DNA of 47,521 nt, taken from the NCBI GenBank assembly GCA_947590905.1, contig CANQCU010000011.1:1-47521 (forward strand), read 5' to 3'. The notes below the pieces were generated by a model. It was not told where the DNA came from. It saw only the letters and a program-made list of their open reading frames with translations, and searched no databases. Below, piece by piece: positions 25,644 through 35,212 of the stretch. Made by a program: the position numbers and the translations under genes. Each line of letters begins with the position of its first letter. The first letter of the stretch is position 1. Source of the DNA: an uncultured Clostridia bacterium. GTDB taxonomy: Bacteria > Bacillota > Clostridia > TANB77 > CAG-508.

Positions 25644-26639
25644 CTATTTTTTTGATTTTAATAATTTAATTCCTAAGCAAGCTGAAATTGCTAAAAATAA
25701 TGTACCTGCAATTAGATATAGAATTATATTGCTTTCACCAGTTTTTGGTAAGGAATTAGGAAATTTATTTTTCTCATTTGAATTGCCTTTATTGTCTGAA
25801 TTTGTACTTCCGTTCTGTGTTCCATTTTGTGAATTATTTCCGCTTTCACTTTGGTTACCATTTTCACCTTGGTTGTTGTCTCCACTTCCTGCTTGACTAT
25901 CATTTCCATTCTGTTGGTTTGCATTTTCATTTTGGTTTTCATTTCCGCCTTGTGTGTTTCCATTTTCATTTTGGTTTTCATTTCCGCCTTGTGTGTTTCC
26001 GTTTCCACCTTGGCTTCCACTTCCACTTTGTGTATTTCCGTTTTCTCCTTGACTTCCGCCTTGTGAATCTCCAGCTTCTCCTTGATTTCCACCTTGGCCT
26101 TCATCTCCGCCTTGCTCGTTATCTCCTGTATTTCCTGCCTCTCCATCTTTTACTGTTATTTTTGTAGAATAATCAGGAGCTTTTATATCATTTACTGCAT
26201 TTGAACCAGAAAAGTTTACAAGTGATACTGTTATTTCACCTAAGTCTGCATCTTCTTTTACTTTAAATGTAATTGTTCCTATATTTCCTTCTTCTGTCAT
26301 TACTTTTCCATCTTTTGTATTTCCTACGATTTTTCCGTTGTAATACATTGGGGCTTCCCATTTATCTGTACCTGCTGAGCTCACATATTCTAAAGCTGAT
26401 GGATTGAAGTTTAGATTAGCTGTATATGCTCCAATTCCTTTTTCTCCACTTTCAATATTAATATCTTCTAATGATATTGTAATTGTTATTTCTTCTCCTT
26501 TGGTTACATTATCTTTATTTGTACTTATAACAGCATTATAACTATCTATGTTTTCAGCATATACTGGTACATTAAATATTAAAAGACTAAATGCAAGTAA
26601 GGATATAACTATTCTTTTATAATTTAAATTAAGTTTCAT
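25644..26639 (-). CDS. Cell-wall-anchored cohesin-domain protein (331 aa)
   Basis: Signal peptide at residues 1-28 (IVISLLAFSLLIFNVPVYA). Residues 32-165 form a cohesin-like module: VTKGEEITITISLEDIN, GIGAYTANLNFNPSALEYVS, GNIGTITFKVKEDADLGEIT. Residues about 170-290 are a low-complexity linker of Gly, Asn, Gln, Ser and Glu with repeated GGNENQNENGN units. The C-terminus is a sortase signal: LPKTGE, hydrophobic helix and LLKSKK. Cohesins bind dockerins tightly. The gene immediately upstream (16 bases away, same operon) encodes a dockerin-bearing protein, so this is most likely its surface receptor. The linker's repetitive DNA makes a false antisense frame. Confidence 0.88.
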   Translation of the reverse strand: MKLNLNYKRIVISLLAFSLLIFNVPVYAENIDSYNAVISTNKDNVTKGEEITITISLEDINIESGEKGIGAYTANLNFNPSALEYVSSAGTDKWEAPMYYNGKIVGNTKDGKVMTEEGNIGTITFKVKEDADLGEITVSLVNFSGSNAVNDIKAPDYSTKITVKDGEAGNTGDNEQGGDEGQGGNQGEAGDSQGGSQGENGNTQSGSGSQGGNGNTQGGNENQNENGNTQGGNENQNENANQQNGNDSQAGSGDNNQGENGNQSESGNNSQNGTQNGSTNSDNKGNSNEKNKFPNSLPKTGESNIILYLIAGTLFLAISACLGIKLLKSKK

Positions 26640-26655
26640 TCATTATTCCCCTTTC

Positions 26656-29600
26656 TTAGCTTATTGCTTCTTGCCCTAATATTAATCTTTGAAGTAATAA
26701 TAAATCTGTTGGAGTTATTATTCCATCTTTGTTTATATCTGCACATTTTTGTGCTTCTTCTGATAAAGCCCATTCTTTATTATTCTCTGATAATATATGT
26801 CTTTTTACTAATAATAAATCTGTTGGTGTAACTTCTCCGTCACCACTTGCATCTCCTGGAATTTCTTTTTCACTATCTTGCTCATTACTTATCCAGTTTA
26901 CTTTTGCAACTGCTGTTCCTACATTTCCTGCTTTATCCATAAATTCAAAAGTAAATGTATTATTTTCTGTAAATGTATGTTCTCTATTCATATTATTGTT
27001 TGTAATAACTATATCTTCACTTTCATTTACCAAAGTTGCAGTAACTGGTCCATCTGTTTCTGTATCTATACTATATTTTATTTCTGCAGTTGGAACGTCT
27101 TTATCTATCCAATGTACGCTTGCTTCGTGTTCCATTACGTCATCATCATCTACATCTGAAGTAGCTTTGTATTTAAATGTAAATTTATTATTTGTACTAA
27201 ATATATAGCTTTTACCGTCATTATTAATTACTTCAACATTTCTATCCACACCTTTATCATTAATCTTGTATGGATTAATTGTTGCTGTAACATCTTTGTT
27301 TGTTGTATTAGCAATGTCATAAGTAATATCACTTGCTATAATACTGCTATCTTCAAGATAATCTGCTTTTATACTCTTGTATGCATAATTGCTTGCTTTA
27401 TCTAAAAGTTTGAATTCATAGCTTCCACTGCTTTCGAAAGTATATTCTAATGGGTTTGTTTTTACTTTTTCTAATGCTTTAAAAACTTCTTTATCTTGTT
27501 CTGAAATTTCAACTGGTTCTCCATTTACGTCTACAAATTCTTCTTTATTAGTTTTTCCATCTTCTTTTAGTGTTGTTATATAATATGCAACATCTGGGAA
27601 TTTACCTGTTGTATTTGTATATGTTGTTTTTGCTACAATTCTTTGTTTAGTTATTTTACCTGTTTCATCTTCTTGCTCTACTTCTTTTAATTCTTCTACT
27701 TTATATATGTTGCCATTTTCATCTAAATATGAATTTTTATATGGTTTGCCATTTATATCTACTTCGATATAGTTTATTTTTTTGTCATTATTATCAAGTA
27801 AATATACATCTTCACTTATGCTTTCTAGTAATATAGATAATTTTTTCTCTGAATCTAGTTTATATTCTACGTCTGCTGTTGGAGTTTTTTCATCTATCCA
27901 TGTAACAACTGCTGTTGCTTCTCCTGTGTGACCTTCTTTATCTACAAACTCGAATGTGAATTCATCATTTTTCTTAAATACATAAGTATCATTTCCATCA
28001 TTATTAGTTATTGTAATTTCTGTGCTTGGGTTAACAAGTCTTGCAATAACGTAATCACTTGTAGGTTCGGTTGTACTATAATGTATTCCTGCAGTAGGTT
28101 TTGTCTTATCTACTTTTGTCTCGTCTTCATATAGGTTTATCATTGCAAGAGAAGTAAATAAGTCATAGCTTCTCATACTTAATTTTACGTATTGACCTAA
28201 AATACTTTCGTTAAATTCTATAGTTTGCATATTTGGATAGTCATCTCTAGTTAAGCCTTCTATTTTTCCTGCTTCTTTCCAGTTTTCTCCATCCTCGCTT
28301 ACATAAACTGTCATTGATTTAATACCGTCTCTATCATCAGGTCTATATTTCTTTTGGATAAAATCTATTGCAGATATATATCTTTCTCTATTTAATTTTA
28401 TAACAATCTCTGGTTGGTCTTTTTCTTCTAATTTTTGAAGGTCATATTTGAAGTTTGTATGCCAAAGTGTATTTTTATTTCCATCGATTATATTCTTAGC
28501 ATAGAATGGTCTTGCTGAATCTTCTGATTCTGTATTTACTGAAACTATTTCCATATCTGAAATTCTTATGTATTTTTTAGTTTCATCATTTTCATCTTCT
28601 AAGAATACATATACTTCTGATTCTGGACTTGCAAGTTTAGTTCCTGTTGCTTCTTTTCTAATTTGTACAAGTTTATATCCTGTTAAATCTGGTGATTCAA
28701 CAGCATATGATGTCCATTTTCCAGTTGCTCCATTGTTTGGATCTACATATCTCCAAGATGTATTTAAATCTATTCCAAATAAACTATTTTCTAAATCATT
28801 ATGAAATATATTATCTGGAAGTTTTTGTTCCTCAATGTCTATTGTAAATATGTTTTCTTCATTACGTGCTGTACCAACTATGTTTATGCAAATATCATTT
28901 TCTGCTTTGATTTGTGCGATTTCGTCCGCTGTAAGCTCATGTTTATGTTCTTCATCTGCTGAGAAATCAACTGTGGTCCAAGTTTTCTTTCCGTCTATAC
29001 TATATTCCCAACGAACACCAACGCCATCATATTTGCTTGCTAGAATTATTTTGTTTGCATCTTTTCCATCAAATGAGAATGTTGCAAGAGATGTATCCAT
29101 ATTACCTAATAGGAAATTTGCAACTGTTCTTGTTATTGATGGTTGCATTACATCAGTATTATCGTTTGTATAATTCTTTCCTTCATTTAAAAGTCTTGTT
29201 TCTAATAATGTAAAGTCGAATGAATACTGTACTTCTGTAAGCTCAGGGCCAATTTGGTCAAGCAAGTTTTTCATAGGAAGTGGGTATGATTTTAAGCTTT
29301 CGCCAAGTTCTTTTGCAAGATCAAAGAATTCTTCCTGTGTTGTATTCTCTCTTTGTTTATATACATTAATTAAGCCCCACCAAGCATCAATATTTATATC
29401 TTGTATTTCTAATGCTGCTCTATATATTTTTTCTTGTTTGTCTAAATCATCTTTATATAAGTCTGCTGTCATTATAAGTTTTTCTGCTTTTTCGTAATTT
29501 GCTTCGTCATTTATGGCTGCTTGTGATAACATCATGTATGTTCCAGCCCAACCATTAACATAGCTGTCATTACCCCAACCTAGAGGCATTCTTGTGTTCA

Positions 29601-31356
29601 TCTTCTCAGATTTTCCTGTTTGAGCCCATCCTGAAACATCATTATCAAGTGTCCAATATCCGTTACCGTTTGCATCTTTTCTATAATAAATTATTGCTGC
29701 GTGTCCTGGCTGACCCACAACAGATGCTGGTGTACCATGTGCTGCACGTATATGAGCACCAAGTTTTGATATACCACCGCAAACAGCTCCTGTTTCTTTT
29801 ATATCATTTCTCATACTCATCCATGCTTTATATACATGCCCAGTATCTTCTTCATCATCACTATAAGTTACTCCATATTCACTAAATATTCCCTCAAATA
29901 ACTTGTTCCAATGATCTTTTAAGTTTCTATCATGGAAAATTGGATCTTCGAAGTTTGGCCATATATAGGCAATATATGTATGTGGTTGTAAATATTTTTC
30001 TTCTTGACCTGGATGCGCATCTATTCTTTTTTGTGTATAATCATTGAACCAAATAAGTTCCTCGTCGTCTGTTATGTTGTTCATTACATAACGCATTTCT
30101 TCAACTGTTAATGCCTCAAACCAAGGTGTTTGATCTTGTACTGCTTTGCCATCTTTGTCTACTCTTGGTGTAATTGGCTCTACTGGTACTATTTCGTCAT
30201 CTTCGTTTGTTTTGGTTTCTCTAGCTACTACGAATTTTCCATCGTTATATAAAGTTTTGTATATTTCATAACGTTTTACTGAATCTGATCTATTGCTTGG
30301 GTGATCAATTTGTGCCCAATATCCTACTTTTGTAGCATGTGTAAGAGAAAGCGATATTGCCATTTTCTTATACACTTGACCTTTTGTAAGTCCTTTTACC
30401 CATGGATTATCTGTTGGTGTGTCGTCATCAAAGTCTTCATGATATTCTTTATAAAGTCTAGATAATTCCTTTATTGAGTTATAGTAACTTCCTCCATCTG
30501 GTTCTCCACCTAAAACATATAAACGAAGATTCTCTAAATCGTTCATCATCCATGATACTGCTGTTTTGTAATCTTCATTTTGATTAACTATTGCAAGTAA
30601 AAGCTTATATCCAACATTATTTACAAATGTTCTTTGTAGTAAAAGCATTTCTGTTTCTGCATCCATATTTGCAGATAAATTTTTTCCCTTTAATAGTTCA
30701 TCATATTCTGAAACAGTTTTTATAAAATCTACGGGCTTTGAATCTGGTTCTACATATCCATCGTTATACAATTTAGCATTTGCGTAAACAGAGTGATCTG
30801 ATGAGTTACTTCCATTATCTAATGCTTCAAGTTTTATAAATTTTGCATCTCCAAGTTCTAAAGTTATAAGTTTTGCTTCTGAGCTACCTTTCAAGGCTAC
30901 ATTTTTTATCTCCTCATCTGTTTTGTCTACCCAAGTGCTTCCATCTACTGATGTATATATTCTAAATTTAACACCGTTTCCGTTTTCTTTACGGCTTTCA
31001 TCTACACCAATGTATGTACTAAAATATTTATAATGATATTTACTTATATCATATACAAGTGTTGATGTAGCATGAGCTGACATACCTTTAAGGAAATATT
31101 TAGGTTCTCCATTTACTATTAAGGTAATTAACCCATGATTATATTGTGTCTCAAGGTTGCTATCTGGTGTAATGCTACCCCAACTTACCTTTGACTGATT
31201 TTTATCGTACTCAATATCTGATAAGTAAACACAGTCGTTGTTTTCGCTATCAGCAAAGACTATTTTCGGTAAAAAAAGCATTGTAAACAATGCTATGAAA
31301 CTTATTGATATTATAGATATTAATTTTAGTTTTTTGTTTTGGACAATTTTTTCCAT
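26656..31356 (-). CDS. Giant secreted dockerin protein with NPCBM, transglutaminase-like and F5/8-type domains (1566 aa)
   Basis: Signal peptide at residues 10-35. Residues about 40-190 are an NPCBM-like carbohydrate-binding module (WGSITPDSNLETQYNHG, KYFLKGMSAHATSTLVYDIS). A papain-like transglutaminase core follows, with candidate Cys in AVCGGISKLGAHIRA (about 524), His in GQPGHAAIIYY (about 551) and Asp in WTLDNDVSGW (about 569). Residues 930-1085 are an F5/8 (discoidin)-type module. Three or four Ig-like repeats share the pattern ADVEYKL / VTWIDEKTPTA. The end is a type I dockerin with two calcium-loop repeats (GDASGDGEVTPTDLLLVKR and DINKDGIITPTDLLLLQR). It lies directly upstream of the cohesin gene, so it is probably displayed on the wall through that protein. 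Likely targets are host or dietary glycoproteins; whether it cleaves or cross-links is unknown. Confidence 0.87.
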   Translation of the reverse strand: MEKIVQNKKLKLISIISISFIALFTMLFLPKIVFADSENNDCVYLSDIEYDKNQSKVSWGSITPDSNLETQYNHGLITLIVNGEPKYFLKGMSAHATSTLVYDISKYHYKYFSTYIGVDESRKENGNGVKFRIYTSVDGSTWVDKTDEEIKNVALKGSSEAKLITLELGDAKFIKLEALDNGSNSSDHSVYANAKLYNDGYVEPDSKPVDFIKTVSEYDELLKGKNLSANMDAETEMLLLQRTFVNNVGYKLLLAIVNQNEDYKTAVSWMMNDLENLRLYVLGGEPDGGSYYNSIKELSRLYKEYHEDFDDDTPTDNPWVKGLTKGQVYKKMAISLSLTHATKVGYWAQIDHPSNRSDSVKRYEIYKTLYNDGKFVVARETKTNEDDEIVPVEPITPRVDKDGKAVQDQTPWFEALTVEEMRYVMNNITDDEELIWFNDYTQKRIDAHPGQEEKYLQPHTYIAYIWPNFEDPIFHDRNLKDHWNKLFEGIFSEYGVTYSDDEEDTGHVYKAWMSMRNDIKETGAVCGGISKLGAHIRAAHGTPASVVGQPGHAAIIYYRKDANGNGYWTLDNDVSGWAQTGKSEKMNTRMPLGWGNDSYVNGWAGTYMMLSQAAINDEANYEKAEKLIMTADLYKDDLDKQEKIYRAALEIQDINIDAWWGLINVYKQRENTTQEEFFDLAKELGESLKSYPLPMKNLLDQIGPELTEVQYSFDFTLLETRLLNEGKNYTNDNTDVMQPSITRTVANFLLGNMDTSLATFSFDGKDANKIILASKYDGVGVRWEYSIDGKKTWTTVDFSADEEHKHELTADEIAQIKAENDICINIVGTARNEENIFTIDIEEQKLPDNIFHNDLENSLFGIDLNTSWRYVDPNNGATGKWTSYAVESPDLTGYKLVQIRKEATGTKLASPESEVYVFLEDENDETKKYIRISDMEIVSVNTESEDSARPFYAKNIIDGNKNTLWHTNFKYDLQKLEEKDQPEIVIKLNRERYISAIDFIQKKYRPDDRDGIKSMTVYVSEDGENWKEAGKIEGLTRDDYPNMQTIEFNESILGQYVKLSMRSYDLFTSLAMINLYEDETKVDKTKPTAGIHYSTTEPTSDYVIARLVNPSTEITITNNDGNDTYVFKKNDEFTFEFVDKEGHTGEATAVVTWIDEKTPTADVEYKLDSEKKLSILLESISEDVYLLDNNDKKINYIEVDINGKPYKNSYLDENGNIYKVEELKEVEQEDETGKITKQRIVAKTTYTNTTGKFPDVAYYITTLKEDGKTNKEEFVDVNGEPVEISEQDKEVFKALEKVKTNPLEYTFESSGSYEFKLLDKASNYAYKSIKADYLEDSSIIASDITYDIANTTNKDVTATINPYKINDKGVDRNVEVINNDGKSYIFSTNNKFTFKYKATSDVDDDDVMEHEASVHWIDKDVPTAEIKYSIDTETDGPVTATLVNESEDIVITNNNMNREHTFTENNTFTFEFMDKAGNVGTAVAKVNWISNEQDSEKEIPGDASGDGEVTPTDLLLVKRHILSENNKEWALSEEAQKCADINKDGIITPTDLLLLQRLILGQEAIS

Positions 31357-31391
31357 TAAAATCCCCCTTATTTCTATAATCTACCAAATTT

Positions 31392-31420
31392 ATTATACAC
31401 TATATTTTTGCTTTTGTAAA
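31392..31420 (-). promoter_or_regulatory. Promoter of the dockerin-cohesin operon
   Basis: -35 TTTACA, 17-base spacer, -10 TATAAT, about 36 bases before the ATG at 31356, with AAGGGGGA as ribosome binding site. Confidence 0.8.
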
Positions 31421-31467
31421 TGGAAAATGCTTATTTTCTTACGTTTTTCATTGATTTGGTTCTTATA

Positions 31468-32595
31468 TTATTTTTCTTCACCTTCTTCACCTTTTTCTCC
31501 ATCTTTTGTACTAGCTTGACTTATCCTATTTTTACTTTGTTCTTGTAAAAGTATATTAAACCACATTCCTTCCCAATCAAGTCTTCTAGTTTTACCACTC
31601 TGAACTAGTCTTATTGCTTGCGAAATTCTCTTTATGTCACTAACATCTTGTAATGTATCTCTAAAGCTTTTTAATGATTTTCTTGCTCTGTCTACTAGTC
31701 CAAGATTATAATATAATTCTGCTAATATAAGTTCCCTATCTACGCTTTGTTCTTCTCCATACATCTCTTTTATCTGTTCTGCTACTTTTAATGCATCATT
31801 ACTTTCATAAATAAGCTCTCTTATAGCTTTAATATCAGCTGAATTTTCGTTTACCTTTTCTTCAAAAGCTATTGCTTGTCTCTTATTTAATTGTCTTATT
31901 CTTTCGTTAATTCCTTTTAATTTTTTTTTGGTTTTTTCATCATTTTGATTCTCGTCTAATATTTCTTTCAATGTTTCTGCTTCTCTTTGCAATAATTGAA
32001 GCTGTCTTTCTTCGTCTCCTTCTTGCACAGCTATATCTATTAACCAATTTAGTAAAATAATATTTTTAGGTTCTAAATTTAAAGCTCCTTCTATAAGCTC
32101 TTTTTCTCTTGTTGTTTTTCCCGTTCCTTTTTCTGTTTTTCTAATTAAACTTGCTAATTTAGTCATTGCTTTTACATCTTTAGGATTTATTTTTAATTTT
32201 AGCTCTAATAATTGTTTTTCCCTTTCTATATCTCCTTCTGCTATTGCTATCTCTATTAAATTATAAACTGTTCTTAAATTATCTGGTTCTTGTTCTAAAA
32301 CTTTCTCTTCTAATCTCTTACTTTCTGCTATATTTCCTTTTCTTCTTTCTATCATCGCCAAAAGGGAATTTCTTATAGGTTCATTGCTTTTTCCTTTTAA
32401 TTCTGCAACTTCCGATTCTGCTTTTTTTAATTTTCCTTCTACTGATAGACGCTTTATTCTCCTTCTCTTCCTTAGTTCTTTTTTCCATCTATATACTGTA
32501 GTCTCTGATACTCCAAGCTCTTTTACTATATCTTTTACACTACTTTTGCTTTTCAGCATCTCTATTGCTCTTTTTTTTACTTCAACTGGATACAT
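31468..32595 (-). CDS. HTH-TPR fusion protein, paralogue B (375 aa)
   Basis: Residues 1-50 are a transposase-type helix-turn-helix (VKKRAIEMLKSKSSVKDIV, then LGVSETTVYRWKKEL), as in IS3/IS630 OrfA or Resolvase-type HTH. The rest is a TPR-like helical array in units of about 34-36 residues with the signature EGDxExxxxLLxxxLxxxPxD (for example IAEGDIEREKQLLELKLKIN). The C-terminus has a conserved motif RRLDWEGMWFNILLQEQSK shared with the paralogue 28 bases upstream. No transposase catalytic domain is present. This looks like a domesticated DNA-binding or nucleic-acid-scaffold protein; function unknown. Spacing to the upstream paralogue suggests one transcript. Confidence 0.75.
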   Translation of the reverse strand: MYPVEVKKRAIEMLKSKSSVKDIVKELGVSETTVYRWKKELRKRRRIKRLSVEGKLKKAESEVAELKGKSNEPIRNSLLAMIERRKGNIAESKRLEEKVLEQEPDNLRTVYNLIEIAIAEGDIEREKQLLELKLKINPKDVKAMTKLASLIRKTEKGTGKTTREKELIEGALNLEPKNIILLNWLIDIAVQEGDEERQLQLLQREAETLKEILDENQNDEKTKKKLKGINERIRQLNKRQAIAFEEKVNENSADIKAIRELIYESNDALKVAEQIKEMYGEEQSVDRELILAELYYNLGLVDRARKSLKSFRDTLQDVSDIKRISQAIRLVQSGKTRRLDWEGMWFNILLQEQSKNRISQASTKDGEKGEEGEEK

Positions 32596-32622
32596 AAATT
32601 ACTCCTTTTTTACTTAAACAAC

Positions 32623-33945
32623 TTATCTTCCTTCTTCATCTTGATGATATTCAGATTTATCTTTCTCTCCGCTACCTGCTATTTGCTCTTTTTTAGAAAT
32701 ATCAAACCATAATCCTTCCCAATTATGTCTTTTAGTTTTATTACTCTCTAATAACTTTATTGCTTCTGCAACTATTTTAATATCTTCTGGTGTTTGTAAA
32801 GTACCTTTATATTTCCTTAGTTCTTTTTTAGCTCTATCAACTAATCCTGCATTAAAATATAGTTCTGCTAGAACAAGTTCTCTTTCTAGACTTCCTTCTC
32901 CTTCTAATAATTCTTTTATTTGTTCTGCTGCTTGAACAATGTCTTGATTTTCATAAATGAGACTTCTTGCTCTACCTACTGGAGACGCTATGCTATGCTC
33001 TATATCTTCTAATTCTACCTCTATACTTTCTTTACTTCCTTGATAAGCAGTTCTTATATATCTTAAACTAGCTTTTGCTCTTTCATTGTCAGGTTCTAAT
33101 TCTAGAATTCTTTCTAACAATTTTCTTTCTAAATCTATGTCATTTTCTTGAATTGCAATTCTTACTCTACTACTCATTGCTTTTGTGTTGTCTGGATCTA
33201 ATAATGATCTACGAGCTAAAAGTTCTTTTTCTCTTGCTATATTTCCTTCTTCTCTTGCTATTCTTATCGAACTGCTTATTGCTACTATATTATTTGGATC
33301 TCTTTGTAGCATTTGCTCTAATAAGCTTTTTTCTGTTTCTATGTCTCCTTCTTCTCTTGCTATTCTTATTGAATCAGCTATTACTATTGGATTATATTCA
33401 TCTTTGTTTAATTCCCTTTGTCTTTGTAGCCAATATTTTTCTGCGCTTTTATTTTTTTCTATTCTTGACATTCTAATCATTGCACTAGTTGCTATTTTAT
33501 CTTTTGGATTTACATTTAACTGTTCTTGTATCCAAAATTTCTCTGTCTCGATATCTCCTTCTATTCTTGCTATTTTTATTAATCCACTCATTGCTATTAT
33601 ATCTTTTGGATTTATTCTTAGTTGTTCTTTTAATAATTCTTTTTCTTTTTGTCTATTTGCTTCTGCTTTTTCTTCGTTTATGCTTCCTTCTGCTCTTAAT
33701 ATCATTATTCGAAAAGATATTCTTATTGTCTCATTATTTGGTCCTGTTAACAATTCTATCATGTCTTCGGCTTCTTTAAGTTTGTTTTGCTGTATTAATG
33801 TTTTTATTCTTTGCCTTATTTCTAATTCTTCTTGCCATTCAGTTAATATGCTTACAGGTATATTCTGCTCTTGAGATATTCTATCTATGTTTATTCCGGC
33901 TTTTAGCATCTTTATTATTTTCTCTTTTTCTTCAAATGAATACAT
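32623..33945 (-). CDS. HTH-TPR fusion protein, paralogue A (440 aa)
   Basis: Same architecture as the 31468 gene: N-terminal HTH (EEKEKIIKMLKAGINIDRIS, then NIPVSILTEWQEEL), then at least six TPR-like repeats with near-identical segments (SIRIAREEGDIETEKSLLEQ, SIRIAREEGNIAREKELLAR), a region with LVLAELYFNAGLVDRAKKEL, and the shared C-terminal motif KRHNWEGLWFDISKKEQ. Repeats are very similar to one another, suggesting recent internal duplication or strong constraint. ATG at 33945 follows AGGAGG. A tandem duplication followed by divergence best explains the pair. I do not recognise a named family. Confidence 0.75.
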   Translation of the reverse strand: MYSFEEKEKIIKMLKAGINIDRISQEQNIPVSILTEWQEELEIRQRIKTLIQQNKLKEAEDMIELLTGPNNETIRISFRIMILRAEGSINEEKAEANRQKEKELLKEQLRINPKDIIAMSGLIKIARIEGDIETEKFWIQEQLNVNPKDKIATSAMIRMSRIEKNKSAEKYWLQRQRELNKDEYNPIVIADSIRIAREEGDIETEKSLLEQMLQRDPNNIVAISSSIRIAREEGNIAREKELLARRSLLDPDNTKAMSSRVRIAIQENDIDLERKLLERILELEPDNERAKASLRYIRTAYQGSKESIEVELEDIEHSIASPVGRARSLIYENQDIVQAAEQIKELLEGEGSLERELVLAELYFNAGLVDRAKKELRKYKGTLQTPEDIKIVAEAIKLLESNKTKRHNWEGLWFDISKKEQIAGSGEKDKSEYHQDEEGR

Positions 33946-34021
33946 ATTTCCTCCTATTTCTCTATATTATATATTAACATAATTTGTTGCGTTTTTCAAT
34001 ATTTTACAGATAAATAAGTAA

Positions 34022-34065
34022 AAAATGGGCGTAAACACAATATGTATCTATGTTTACGTCCATTT
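34022..34065 (-). terminator. Terminator of the priA-def-fmt group
   Basis: Arms AAATGGGCGTAAACA and TGTTTACGTCCATTT pair with one G-T, flanked by an A-run/T-rich tract. It lies 83 bases after the fmt stop on the minus strand. Confidence 0.8.
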
Positions 34066-34147
34066 AATATTTTATTATAAATAATTCGTTCATTTTATTT
34101 TCTATAAATATTTATGTATAACTAATTTATACATTATTATATCTTTT

Positions 34148-35114
34148 CTAAAAAACATATCCTTCTTTAAGCTTGTTTCCTCTTAAAAAATCCTCTGTAT
34201 TCATTCTCTTAGCATTTTCTCCTTGAATTTCTGTTATTTTTAGCACTCCACCAATTGCTTTAACGAATAATCCTATTTTTTCCTGTGAAATGACTATTGT
34301 CCCAGGATTTATTTCTTCTGTTATTTCTTTATTTATTATTTTGCTAACAGCTTCATTACTAAATATTTCTGCTCTCCAAAATTTTATTTTTTTCCCTTCA
34401 TACATTACATAGGCACCCATTATTGGATTCAACCCATATATTAGATTTTTTATCATTTTTATATCTTCTTTGAAGTCTATTTTTGCCATTTCTTTGTCTA
34501 GCATTGGAGCAACTGTGAATATTGAACCTTGCTTTTCTCTTGGTGCTGTTTCATTGTCTACCATATCTACTGTCTTTACTAATAAATCTGCTCCTATTTT
34601 TGCAAGTCTATCCCAAAGTTCTCCTGTGGTTTCATTCTCTCCAATTTCTGTTTCTTCTTGAAGTATTATATCTCCTTCGTCCATCTTTTCATTCATATAC
34701 ATTGTCGTTACTCCTGTTACAGTATCTCCGTTTAGCACAGCCCATTGTATTGGAGCAGCTCCTCTATATTTTGGAAGAAGTGAACCATGTAAGTTAATAC
34801 AACCCTTTTTAGGAATATCTAATATTTCCTTTGGTAAAATTTTTCCATATGCTACAACGCACATTATATCTGGATTTAATTCTTTTAATGTATTTACAAA
34901 TTCTGTATTTCCTTTTACTTTTTCTGGTTGGTATACTGGTATTCCTTTTTCCACTGCAAATTTTTTTACATCAGATTCAATTGTTTTCATACCTCTTCCT
35001 TTTTGCTTGTCAGGATTTGTAACTACTCCGTATTATTTCATATCCATTATTATATAAGGCTTCTAATGAAGTTTTTGCAAAATCTGGTGTCCCCATGAAT
35101 ACTATCTTTGGCAT
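34148..35114 (-). CDS. fmt: Methionyl-tRNA formyltransferase, one CGG +1 site
   Basis: Formylates initiator Met-tRNA, the substrate later used by the adjacent peptide deformylase. The start is the ATG at 35114 (MPKIVFMGTPDFAKTSLEAL). In the plain frame the protein breaks after YEII. The codon after ATA is CGG (35030-35028); dropping its C gives GYEIIGVVTNPDKQKGRGMK, the standard Fmt sequence. Further motifs are VVAYGKILPKEIL, GCINLHGSLLPKYRGAAPIQ (the formyl-THF site with SLLPKYRG) and ETTGELWDRLA. Span 967 = 3 x 322 + 1, giving 321 residues, normal. The site is near the N-terminus, so almost the whole enzyme depends on it. Confidence 0.97.
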
Positions 35115-35212
35115 ATTTTCTTACCTCTTTCAAAGTTTTGTTAATATATTTACGATTTTAAAATATATTATATTGTTTTAAACTGTCTAATATTATTTTG
35201 TAATATTTAATT

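Noticed and set aside
25724-26146. Frame in the low-complexity part of the cohesin gene rich in Glu, Lys, Thr and Met
   Set aside because: It is an alternative frame of the repetitive linker and has no start signals.
33185-33874. Long plus-strand frames (also 40964-41554, 37680-38096 and others) opposite known genes
   Set aside because: They lie antisense to well-supported minus-strand genes, lack ribosome binding sites, and their hydrophobic Leu/Phe-rich products are typical of reading AT-rich genes backwards.
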